Source: Lentimicrobium saccharophilum (GTDB lineage Bacteria; Bacteroidota; Bacteroidia; Bacteroidales; Lentimicrobiaceae). From it: a stretch of DNA of 64,000 bases. This document shows positions 25,553 to 33,820 of the stretch, in pieces. Under the pieces are notes generated by a model. It was not told where the DNA came from. It saw nothing but the letters and a program-made list of their open reading frames with translations, and made no database searches. How positions within the stretch are numbered: position 1 is the first letter of the stretch; each line of letters begins with the position of its first letter. The DNA lies in the NCBI RefSeq assembly GCF_001192835.1, contig NZ_DF968182.1:1729975-1793974 (forward strand), written 5' to 3'. A program made the position numbers and the translations under genes.

Positions 25553-25774
25553 ACATTCGGTTCAGGACGCGCTGATACCACGCGGTCAGACCTGTATAAA
25601 TCAGGGGTATACGACCGGATTTCATCTTGTTATATCTGCTGTTCAGCGGTTCTTCATGCCCAGCATTCCGGCTAAAGGCATGAATCAAAAATTCGTATTG
25701 ACATGAAATGCAGGCTTCTGAGGGATTATGCTTATTTTTACATCATAATTCCGCACTTTGCGGATATCGCATGC

Positions 25775-27346
25775 ATGAAGCGCGCTACCATCATTCTTCT
25801 GGCAATTGTCGCTTCCCTGTCATATTCATGCAGGAAAAGCAAAACGGGTTCTGAAAAGGACCCCGGATCTGTTATTGCCACAGAAACGGTGGTTGAAATT
25901 TCCGGGCCTCAGGTTTTGCTGATCTACCCCGGTCCAAAGCAGGCCGACAGCCTGAAAAAAATCATCGGAGCCGAAGCTTTCTACCGGATTTCCGATCAAA
26001 ACGGAAGCCATTTCAATGAATTGAGAAACAACCTGGACGGAACCGGGATAACCACTACTGTGTCCGAAAGCACCAGATTCCGGTTTATTGCTGACGACGG
26101 CGCTATTACCGTTACAGACCTGAGCAGATTGGGCTCTCCCTGGCAGGTGTTGATATTTACGGGTAATGGCACACCAACACTGGCTGCACCTGAAGATGCC
26201 ATAATGCAGAGCAGATTGCTCTTCGGCTTGCCTGAAAAGGACAGATCGCACACCTCTTTAAAACCTAATAAAAAACCAGTCAAATCAAAGCTTTCGACTT
26301 TCAGGCATGCAGATGTAACTAAAGATACACTCCCTGCCCCCACTGCTCCATTGGTCAGGGAAACAACCCTGCGGCTGGTTCTTCCGCCCGGAACAGAGCC
26401 TCCGTCAAACCGCAACGAAACCTCAGGCTTCAGGGTGGTGACCAGCTATATCAGCCCGGTTCACCGCTTCCGGCTGGAATTTGAGAATGATATTTTTTCA
26501 AACACCGACCGTTATTATACCAACGGGGTAATGCTTGGCTACACTGCCCCCGGTCTGATCAACCTGCCGGTTAACCGGCTGATGCTTCCGCCAGGGCACA
26601 ACAGCATCGTGCATGCATCACTCAGCCTGCATCACGCAATGTTTACACCATTTACCACCAAGAATCCACCGCTGCTGGACGGTGACCGCCCCTACGCATC
26701 AACATTGTTTCTGCGCTACAGTCAGACATCTGAATGCGCTGAGGAAGGAATAATATTAACTTCAGCCATTGAAGCCGGAGTGATAGGAGATGCAGCACTG
26801 GGCAGGTACTTCCAGAAATCGGTACATGCCACAGTCCCTACCAATGATGAACCCCTGGGCTGGGAAACACAAATTCAAAATGATGTTGTTCTCAGCTATT
26901 ATGCCAATATCAGTAAATTATTGATGCAAAGGAGGAACGCCGAGGTTTTTGCAACCGCTTCGGCAAAAGCCGGAACACTGCATACTTATGCGGCTTTGGG
27001 TATGGATGCCATAGCAGGGGAATTTACATCCGGCCTTACTCCGGTTCCATACAGCTATTCTGAACTCAATCAGAAACCGGTGAAGTGGCAATACGGCATC
27101 AGGGGAGGACTGGAATTCAGGATAATCGGTTATGATGCCAGCCTTCAGGGAGGCATTACCAATAAACAAAACATCTATACCCTTAATGCGGAAGAAATTG
27201 AACGGTTGGTCGCAGCCCTGCATTTGGGTATATTTGCACGTTACCGCAAACTTGGAATTCAGGTTTCACAAAACTACTTAAGCCGTGAAATCAGGGAAGG
27301 CCGGCAACATTTCTGGGGACAGGTAGGACTGGATTACACATGGTGA
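25775..27346 (+). CDS. Lipoprotein with C-terminal LpxR-like (DUF2219) barrel
   Basis: 523 aa from the ATG at 25775, which begins a lipoprotein signal (MKRATIILLAIVA, lipobox SYSC). An in-frame upstream ATG would add 24 residues that break the signal. Residues 20-240 form a region I do not recognise, ending in a Pro/Thr-rich linker. From about 250 the sequence matches LpxR, the outer-membrane lipid A 3'-O-deacylase: FENDIFSNTDRYYTNG (the conserved Asn-Asp pair), LHHAMFTP (candidate catalytic His) and GDRPYAS. It ends in QVGLDYTW, as barrels do. LpxR removes an acyloxyacyl chain from lipid A. A lipidated extra domain in front of the barrel is not the usual arrangement. Confidence 0.8.
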   Translation: MKRATIILLAIVASLSYSCRKSKTGSEKDPGSVIATETVVEISGPQVLLIYPGPKQADSLKKIIGAEAFYRISDQNGSHFNELRNNLDGTGITTTVSESTRFRFIADDGAITVTDLSRLGSPWQVLIFTGNGTPTLAAPEDAIMQSRLLFGLPEKDRSHTSLKPNKKPVKSKLSTFRHADVTKDTLPAPTAPLVRETTLRLVLPPGTEPPSNRNETSGFRVVTSYISPVHRFRLEFENDIFSNTDRYYTNGVMLGYTAPGLINLPVNRLMLPPGHNSIVHASLSLHHAMFTPFTTKNPPLLDGDRPYASTLFLRYSQTSECAEEGIILTSAIEAGVIGDAALGRYFQKSVHATVPTNDEPLGWETQIQNDVVLSYYANISKLLMQRRNAEVFATASAKAGTLHTYAALGMDAIAGEFTSGLTPVPYSYSELNQKPVKWQYGIRGGLEFRIIGYDASLQGGITNKQNIYTLNAEEIERLVAALHLGIFARYRKLGIQVSQNYLSREIREGRQHFWGQVGLDYTW

Positions 27347-27389
27347 TGACACAAAAAAAACAGCGACTGGTACATTTTTATAACCAATC

Positions 27390-28535
27390 ATGATTTCAGA
27401 ATACATTAAATACGCCTTTCTGGCGGCAACAATTTTCCTGGGGGCCAAGACAGAGGAACTCCCCTTACCCGATCCGGTAATGGCACCTGATTCTGTTGCC
27501 CTCACCCTGATTTTTGCCGGCGATATTATGCAGCATGGCCCGCAGATTGAGGCAGCCTGGAGCGATTATGATTCCACCTTCAATTATCACCCCTGTTTCA
27601 GCTATGTAAAGCCCCTGGTCAGCAGTTTTGATGTTGCCATCGCCAATCTTGAAGTCACCCTGGCCGGAGCGCCTTATACCGGTTATCCTCAGTTCAGCGC
27701 ACCTGACGAACTGGCCGTTGCTGCCCGCGATGCCGGATTTGATATCCTGGCCACGGCAAACAACCATTCGTGCGACCGGGGCAACAATGGCCTGATCCGG
27801 ACACTGCGTGTACTCGACAGCCTGGGGATAGCGCGCACGGGTACATTTACCGACAGCACCGACCTCCTAAAATACCACCCACTGGTACTTTCAAAAAACG
27901 ATATAACTTTCGCACTTTTCAACTATACTTACGGAACGAATGGCCTCCCCTTCTACCCGCCTGCGATTGTTAACCTTATCGACACCAACCTGATCATCAA
28001 TGATCTTGCTGCTGTGGACAGGACAAAAACCGATTTTATTATTGTTTTCTTTCACTGGGGTAACGAATACCAGTCACAGCCTTCGCTAACCCAGGTCAAG
28101 CTGGCGGGACTGTGTAAAAGACATGGAGCAGATGTCATCATCGGCTCCCATCCGCATGTACTGCAGCGGATGGAGTATGACGAACCTTCAGATTCCCTGC
28201 CGGGAGGGTTCCTGCTTGCCTATTCGCTGGGAAATTACGTTTCAAACCAACGCGACCGTTACCGCGACGGAGGCGCCATGATCAGTTTTACCTTGTCCAA
28301 AACATGGAATAAAAAATCTGTTATCAATCCGGAATATCACCTTACATGGGTGCATACTCCCATCAGGGACGGGAAAAAGCAATATTATATACTCCCTGTC
28401 AGGCAGTTTGAAAATGATTCAACCATGGACACAGCCGCACTTGAAAAACTCAGGCTGTTTATCTCCGACGCTGACGAACTCCTCGGGAAGGGAAACCGTC
28501 AGGTTCCGGAATACAGGCCAGTTCAATCTGAATAA
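27390..28535 (+). CDS. CapA family metallophosphatase-fold protein
   Basis: 381 aa. A short hydrophobic N-terminus may act as a membrane anchor or signal. The CapA/PgsA domain motifs are in order: LIFAGDIMQHG, IANLEVTL, ATANNHSCDRG, VFFHWGNEYQ and GSHPHVLQ, which supply the metal-binding Asp, Asn and His residues of the calcineurin-like fold. The family was named for capsule poly-gamma-glutamate synthesis, but no capB/capC genes are nearby, so it is probably a stand-alone envelope enzyme. It follows the LpxR-like gene by 43 bases on the same strand. Confidence 0.88.
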   Translation: MISEYIKYAFLAATIFLGAKTEELPLPDPVMAPDSVALTLIFAGDIMQHGPQIEAAWSDYDSTFNYHPCFSYVKPLVSSFDVAIANLEVTLAGAPYTGYPQFSAPDELAVAARDAGFDILATANNHSCDRGNNGLIRTLRVLDSLGIARTGTFTDSTDLLKYHPLVLSKNDITFALFNYTYGTNGLPFYPPAIVNLIDTNLIINDLAAVDRTKTDFIIVFFHWGNEYQSQPSLTQVKLAGLCKRHGADVIIGSHPHVLQRMEYDEPSDSLPGGFLLAYSLGNYVSNQRDRYRDGGAMISFTLSKTWNKKSVINPEYHLTWVHTPIRDGKKQYYILPVRQFENDSTMDTAALEKLRLFISDADELLGKGNRQVPEYRPVQSE

Positions 28536-28720
28536 GTTTCTCCTTTTCACTCCTGGCATTCACAGACTTCTGCCAAATCGTCACCCAAACCTCAGCGTGT
28601 CAGTCTGTGCAATTTAGCAAATATTTTAAATCGCTTATTTATCACCATTTAGATGGTGGCCTCTGCCATAGACGACTGTCATGGCACAAAAGTTGAAAGT
28701 CCGCTTGAAAATTTAAAACC

Positions 28721-29305
28721 ATGAAAGTAAAATCCATAAACTCACTTCAGGAACTAAGATCAATACTGACAGCCCGGAAGCGCACCTTTTTGCTTCTTTA
28801 CAAAAGTAATTCCGCCACTTCGGGCTGCGCTGAAAGCTATCTTGAGGAAACCGCTGCCCGTTTGAGTGAAGCAGCAATACTGAAAGCCGACGTGGTAAAC
28901 GTTCGTGATATTCATCCGGCCTTTGGTGTTGATACCGTTCCTTCGTTGCTGGTATTTGAAAATGACAGCCTGAAAAACATTATTAAAGGCTGTCAGACAG
29001 CTGAATATTATAAGAACCTTATTGAAAACCAGCTTTATCAGGCTGCTACCGGCGGAGAAAGCGGGGGCCCCAGCGTGACTGTTTACTCTACTCCTTCCTG
29101 CCCCTGGTGTACCACACTCAAAAACTACCTGAAGCAGCACAGGGTGGCATTCACCGATATCGATGTTTCGGCAGATCCCATGGCAGCCAGGGAGTTGGTA
29201 AACCGCACGGGACAAACCGGTGTACCACAGGCTCAGATCAACGGCGATTGGGTAATCGGCTTTGATAAATCAAAGATCAACCGTCTGCTCAACATCAACG
29301 GATAA
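28721..29305 (+). CDS. Thioredoxin-like / glutaredoxin two-domain protein
   Basis: 194 aa. The N-terminal half (about 1-108) is a thioredoxin-like fold with the cis-Pro segment VPSLLVFE, but the CxxC site is replaced by a single cysteine (SGCAES). The C-terminal half (about 115-194) is a glutaredoxin domain with TPSCPWC (CPWC site near 128-131), TGVPQ and the glutathione-binding-type tail GFDKSKI. The overall plan is like glutaredoxin-based alkyl-hydroperoxide reductants or protein-repair shuttles. No signal peptide. It precedes a groES gene by 73 bases, suggesting a joint stress function. Confidence 0.85.
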   Translation: MKVKSINSLQELRSILTARKRTFLLLYKSNSATSGCAESYLEETAARLSEAAILKADVVNVRDIHPAFGVDTVPSLLVFENDSLKNIIKGCQTAEYYKNLIENQLYQAATGGESGGPSVTVYSTPSCPWCTTLKNYLKQHRVAFTDIDVSADPMAARELVNRTGQTGVPQAQINGDWVIGFDKSKINRLLNING

Positions 29306-29378
29306 AAACCGGCTTATCACCGGGTTCAGTTGCCAATAAACATTTTTACATCTGTCAAAAAACCAAAACATAAAAACA

Positions 29379-29666
29379 ATGAAAGAATTACAACCCCTCA
29401 ATCAGAATGTATTGCTCGATATGACCCAGCCATCGGGCGAGCAGCGAACTGCCGGCGGAATCATTATCCCTGACACCGCAAAGGAGAAACCGCAGGTGGC
29501 AAAAGTAATTGCCACAGGAAACATTGAAAACAGCGAGATTTCGGCAGGAGATATGGTCCTGTTCAGGAAGTTCTCGGGAACCGATATTGAATTTGAAGGT
29601 AAAAAGTACCTCATCGTTCCCTACAGCGACCTTCTTGCCAAAATAGTGGAAACAGAAACCATCTGA
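29379..29666 (+). CDS. groES: Co-chaperonin GroES (no groEL beside it)
   Basis: 95 aa, full length for the family. Core motifs: LQPLNQNVLLD, the mobile-loop tail TAGGIIIPDTAKEKPQ, GDMVLFRKFSGTDIEFEGKKYLIV and the final DLLAKI strand. GroES caps the GroEL chamber during protein folding. No groEL follows; a strong terminator begins 15 bases after the stop. It is therefore either a second, orphan copy or one half of a split chaperonin locus. Its N-terminus (MKELQPLNQ) differs from the usual MxxKPLxDRV, which favours a paralogue. Confidence 0.9.
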   Translation: MKELQPLNQNVLLDMTQPSGEQRTAGGIIIPDTAKEKPQVAKVIATGNIENSEISAGDMVLFRKFSGTDIEFEGKKYLIVPYSDLLAKIVETETI

Positions 29667-29680
29667 CAATCCTGAAAAAT

Positions 29681-29725
29681 AAACTGCCTGATGAGCCCCG
29701 GAGGCCTGTCAGGCAGTTTATTGTT
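29681..29725. terminator. Bidirectional terminator between groES and the AsmA gene
   Basis: Perfect 11-bp arms AAACTGCCTGA (29681-29691) and TCAGGCAGTTT (29709-29719), with T-rich sequence to the right and A-rich sequence to the left. It can serve both convergent genes. Confidence 0.88.
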
Positions 29726-29741
29726 TTAAGTTTAAATAAAG

Positions 29742-32588
29742 TTACGGGCCCTGATTACCTTCGGCTTTAATTCTTGCATCATTGACTACCTTGTCTGACT
29801 CCAGCCGTGCCTTTGTCATAATATTGCCGGATTGTTTCTGAGCCTCCAGAACAAGCTTATCCGCTTTTTCACCAGCTTCTGCCCTTACTTTTTCCGCAGC
29901 CTTCTTCGCTGCCAATTCAGCGATTGGTCCTTTTTTCCGGCCTTCGGCAATTAATTGCTCTGCCTGTTTATCCGCTTCGGTTTTGATTCTGGCTGCTGAT
30001 TCATCAGCCAGCCTGACCACTTCGTCGGCCTGCTTTTGCGCGTCAGCTAAAATTTTCTGCGCCTGCAGGTTTGCCTCTTCAATATACCTGGAGGCCTCTT
30101 CACGGGCTTTCGCCACCACTTCTTCCTTTTTCTGCTGAATGGTTTCGGTGATCTGCTGCTTCATCCGCTCAACGGCGCTTCCGGCGGCTGTTTTCAGGCT
30201 GGTGGTAATGGTCGGGTTGGTAACTGTTCCACCGATCAGCACCGTAACCGGTATCACATCACCGATGCTGAAATTCGCGCCTTTTTTGTTGGCCTCTCCC
30301 ACCAGATTATTGAGCACATTGTTGGCCGCCCCTCCAAACTCAGCCCGCGGAATATTCAGCTGCATCACATACTCCATAGTCTTGTCGAAGCTATTCCAGC
30401 CCGATATTTCAGCCCGGGTATTACCCAGCCGGGTTTCAAATGGTTTGACAAATACTTTTCCGTCAACCATTTCGAAGGAGAGGTTGATTTTTTCAATAAC
30501 CCATTGCCTGAACTTTTCAATTTTAAGCGTCTCGGCAAGCTTGTTAAAACTGTTCACATTGCTGATGGTTAATGCCTGTGACATCAGCCGGCCATCGCCG
30601 TTGACAGAAGAAAACACCGGCATCATATTGCCGTCCAGGTCGGTTTTGATGTTGAGCCGGGTACTGATCTTCCCGGAAGCCATTCCGGCGATGGGGGCGA
30701 GCATTTCCATGGTATTAAATGTCCGGAATGCCTGTTTCACATCAACATCACGGATATCCACCCTGAAATCAACAGCCGGTTTCCCTTCGGCAACGGCAGA
30801 ATAAGTACCGTTTACTCCCAGGGCGCCTTCCAGGGTGTTCATGGTGAGATTTTCAAGGGAAAGTACCTGATCTTTAACTTTCATCACCCCTTTCACGTTC
30901 TTCAGATCCATGTTGTCATAAATCACCTGATCAAACGACGCTTTCAGCACAAAATCAATCCCTCCCGGAATTTCGATGATGCCGATGGCGGCAGTATCGC
31001 TTTCCACAGGTGCTTCAGCGGGCTCTGATGCAAAATCGTTCACATTAAAATACTTTGAACTCAGATTAAGGGATCCCTTCAGGTCACTTTTTCCGAAAGC
31101 ATAGGCCAACATATTTTCCAGTCTTCCATTGGCAGTCAGATCGTTTTTACCGATCTGAGCTTTCAGCACAGGCAATTCAGCCAATGCCGGTGTAAGATTC
31201 AACCGGGCTTCGGTTACCGAAAGGCCTTGGGGCAACGAAGCTGTTTTGTAACGTACGTCACTCAATATTAAACGCCCTCCGGCTTCAAAATCCTGATAGC
31301 GTCCGCTTTCGATGGCCGATAAATTACCCTTTGCAACAATATCTGCATCCAGCATTCCGGCAAGGTCATCGCCATCTTCAAGCGGGTAAAACCTGCCCAC
31401 ATCGCCCAAATTAAGTTTTCCCGTAATTTTCGTATCCACATAAGGATCGCTTACTGGTGTTCTGGCGTAGAGCCGGATATCCACGGGGTTTCCTGCAGTT
31501 TCCAGGTGCATTCTGCGTACATCAATGATGGTGGCATCCGCATCGCCGTCGTCGTTGGTAATACCGGCAGACACCGAAATATTTTCCACGGCTTCAGGCA
31601 AACCGGGATAGCGGAACATGGCTTCACCGATTTCAATATTTACCCCGAAACCCGGCATGGTTTCCTCACTGTAAAGACCTTTGACAAACCCTTTCAGCGC
31701 AAGGGTCCCTTCCGCCTGTAGCGAAGAGAAGTCCTTTAAGTATATGGCCGGCACCAGCGATAAAAAGTTTTTGAAATCGTTTTTGACGGCCTCAAAACTG
31801 ATATCCATGTCATACCCCTCATCGGGCATGGCAAAAAATCCTGACGCATGCAGGTCCAACTCGTTGACCCTGAGTTTTGCATCAGGAAAGGTAAATTTCC
31901 ATGCGTTCAGATCGGCACCTATTGCAGATTCAAGGCTTGCAGTTGCCTTGTTGAGATAGCGGATCCCGTCGTAATCCACAACGATGGACGCAGCAGTAGC
32001 TTTTGCAATTAATTCAGAATAATCAAGCGAGAGGTCGCCTTTAACCAGCATTTCCAGTCCTCCGGCATCCAAAAGCATGGGAAACGTAACATCGTCGTAA
32101 ATCAGGCGGCCGTTGGTAACTTCCATAATCCGCAGGGCAGCCCGCACAGGCGCAGAAGGTTCCGGTTCGCCTTCGGGTACGGGAACGGTGTCGGGTTTCA
32201 TAATATCCCAGTTCACCCGGCCATCAGCCAGCACCTTGAGTTTAATGGCCGGATTTCTCAGCCGCAACGCCTTGATTTCATATTGCTCTCCCCTCAGCAC
32301 ACTCATGAGGTCGATGGTTACCCTGAGGTTGGGAATCCCTGCAAGCGTATCTTTTTCAAAATCGCCGGTGCCTGAAAGCGAAAGATTTTTAATCCCAACA
32401 GAGAGATCGGGAAAGCTCCGCAACAGCGAGAGACTGACGTCTTCAAAATCAAGTCTGGCATTGAGGCTTTTATTGGCCGCGTTTTTAACGGCTTCTTTAA
32501 TCTTTCCCCTGAAAGCATATGGCAGCACAACTAACGCCAGCATCAGCGCCAACAGGGTCACAACGATAATCTTAGCAGTTTTCTTCAT
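29742..32588 (-). CDS. AsmA family protein with long charged coiled-coil tail
   Basis: 948 aa from the ATG at 32588, which starts at the membrane anchor (MKKTAKIIVVTLLALMLAL). The body is AsmA/TamB-like repeating beta-structure: the N-terminal AsmA block (LDFEDVSLSLLRSFPDLSVGI, IKALRLRNPAIKL) and the C-terminal block near 700-800. AsmA-like proteins form hydrophobic grooves that move phospholipid between membranes. The last 140 residues are different: a long Ala/Glu/Lys/Gln-rich helix with heptad character (AREEASRYIEEANLQAQKIL and similar), like the stalk of an ATP synthase b subunit. This tail is not part of the usual family. It lies 71 bases downstream of aroC and shares a bidirectional terminator with groES. 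Confidence 0.88.
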   Translation of the reverse strand: MKKTAKIIVVTLLALMLALVVLPYAFRGKIKEAVKNAANKSLNARLDFEDVSLSLLRSFPDLSVGIKNLSLSGTGDFEKDTLAGIPNLRVTIDLMSVLRGEQYEIKALRLRNPAIKLKVLADGRVNWDIMKPDTVPVPEGEPEPSAPVRAALRIMEVTNGRLIYDDVTFPMLLDAGGLEMLVKGDLSLDYSELIAKATAASIVVDYDGIRYLNKATASLESAIGADLNAWKFTFPDAKLRVNELDLHASGFFAMPDEGYDMDISFEAVKNDFKNFLSLVPAIYLKDFSSLQAEGTLALKGFVKGLYSEETMPGFGVNIEIGEAMFRYPGLPEAVENISVSAGITNDDGDADATIIDVRRMHLETAGNPVDIRLYARTPVSDPYVDTKITGKLNLGDVGRFYPLEDGDDLAGMLDADIVAKGNLSAIESGRYQDFEAGGRLILSDVRYKTASLPQGLSVTEARLNLTPALAELPVLKAQIGKNDLTANGRLENMLAYAFGKSDLKGSLNLSSKYFNVNDFASEPAEAPVESDTAAIGIIEIPGGIDFVLKASFDQVIYDNMDLKNVKGVMKVKDQVLSLENLTMNTLEGALGVNGTYSAVAEGKPAVDFRVDIRDVDVKQAFRTFNTMEMLAPIAGMASGKISTRLNIKTDLDGNMMPVFSSVNGDGRLMSQALTISNVNSFNKLAETLKIEKFRQWVIEKINLSFEMVDGKVFVKPFETRLGNTRAEISGWNSFDKTMEYVMQLNIPRAEFGGAANNVLNNLVGEANKKGANFSIGDVIPVTVLIGGTVTNPTITTSLKTAAGSAVERMKQQITETIQQKKEEVVAKAREEASRYIEEANLQAQKILADAQKQADEVVRLADESAARIKTEADKQAEQLIAEGRKKGPIAELAAKKAAEKVRAEAGEKADKLVLEAQKQSGNIMTKARLESDKVVNDARIKAEGNQGP

Positions 32589-32659
32589 GGAAAGAAATTT
32601 AACTGAAACAAGGATGAACAACGCAGGCAGGAAACTCCACGTTATTAAAACTCTGTAAA

Positions 32660-33748
32660 CTAAAGAATATTGCGGGGGATCTTGCCTGAAATCAGCATAT
32701 GATCAGCGATAACAAGTGCAGCCATTGCTTCAACGACCGGCACGGCCCTGGGGACAATACAAACATCGTGACGTCCTTCTATGGACAGATGCTGCACCTG
32801 ACCGGATTTGCCGGCAGTGAGCTGAGGCTTAGAGATAGATGAAACCGGCTTGAATGCCACATTGAAGAAAATATCTTCACCTGTTGAAATACCTCCCAAT
32901 ATTCCACCGGCATGGTTGGAGGCTGGCCTGAGTCTGCCTTCCTGCTCTTCGTATGGGTCATTATGTTCTGACCCTTTTTTTGAAGCGGCGGCAAAACCAT
33001 CTCCGTATTCAAATCCTTTCGCAGCGTTGATACTCATCATTGCTTTTGCGAGATCAGCCTGAAGCCTGTCAAAAACCGGTTCGCCGATTCCGGCCGGGAC
33101 CCCACGTATCACACAACCGACTACGCCTCCGGTGGAATCATCTTCAGCCTTCAAACCGGTCAGCAATATTTTCATTTCAGCTTCCGCAAGTGGGTCGGGA
33201 CAACGTAAAGGTGAATCCATTACAATAACCGGGTTCACATCTCCGGGACTGAGATGTGATACCACATTCCCGATTTGCCCGGTATAAGCTGTAATGCTTA
33301 TGCCAAATTTTCCGAGCAACTGCAGGGCAAGCGCACCAGCAGCAACCCTGACGGCTGTTTCACGGGCCGATGACCGGCCACCTCCCCGGTGATCATGAAA
33401 ACCAAATTTTGCATCCCATGCAAATCCTGCGTGTGAAGGGCGGTAAAACTCCTCCATTTTCTTGTAGTCCGCCGGCCGCTGATCGTTGTTGCGGATCAGA
33501 AAGGCCAACGGGGCGCCGGTGGTTTTCCCCTGAAAAATACCGGAAACAAACTCCGGAAGGTCGGCCTCATTCCGGGCGGTCTGGAATTCTCCATGCCCGG
33601 GCCTTCGCCTCTCCATTGCAGTCATGAGCGCTTCCATATCAATGGGCAATCCGGATGGGAAACCATCGAGCACCCCGCCAACTGCAGGTCCGTGAGATTC
33701 GCCGAATGATGTCAGGCAAAGCAGATGCCCAAAAGTATTTCCAGCCAT
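32660..33748 (-). CDS. aroC: Chorismate synthase
   Basis: 362 aa, normal length. Converts EPSP to chorismate with reduced FMN, the last common step of aromatic amino-acid synthesis. Family signatures are visible: GESHGPAVGGVLDG, the RRRPGHGEFQTARNE segment, FRPSHAGFAWDAK-like region (YRPSHAGFAWD), GRSSARETAVRVAAGA and HNDPYEEQEG near the C-terminus. The start ATG at 33748 agrees with homologues. It lies just after the terminator of the DUF349 gene and upstream of the AsmA gene. Confidence 0.97.
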   Translation of the reverse strand: MAGNTFGHLLCLTSFGESHGPAVGGVLDGFPSGLPIDMEALMTAMERRRPGHGEFQTARNEADLPEFVSGIFQGKTTGAPLAFLIRNNDQRPADYKKMEEFYRPSHAGFAWDAKFGFHDHRGGGRSSARETAVRVAAGALALQLLGKFGISITAYTGQIGNVVSHLSPGDVNPVIVMDSPLRCPDPLAEAEMKILLTGLKAEDDSTGGVVGCVIRGVPAGIGEPVFDRLQADLAKAMMSINAAKGFEYGDGFAAASKKGSEHNDPYEEQEGRLRPASNHAGGILGGISTGEDIFFNVAFKPVSSISKPQLTAGKSGQVQHLSIEGRHDVCIVPRAVPVVEAMAALVIADHMLISGKIPRNIL

Positions 33749-33786
33749 GAAGCTAAATTACAAAAGAAATAGGAAGCTTGTCAAAC

Positions 33787-33810
33787 AAAAACCGCCGGAA
33801 AATCCGGCGG
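33787..33810 (-). terminator. Intrinsic terminator after the DUF349 gene
   Basis: On the minus strand CCGCCGGA-TTT-TCCGGCGG followed by TTTTTG; it begins 10 bases after the stop. Confidence 0.92.
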
Positions 33811-33820
33811 CTGATTCGTT

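Noticed and set aside
27390..28535. CapA as part of a poly-gamma-glutamate capsule operon.
   Set aside because: No capB, capC or capsule export genes lie nearby; the neighbours are an LpxR-like lipoprotein and a redox fusion protein.
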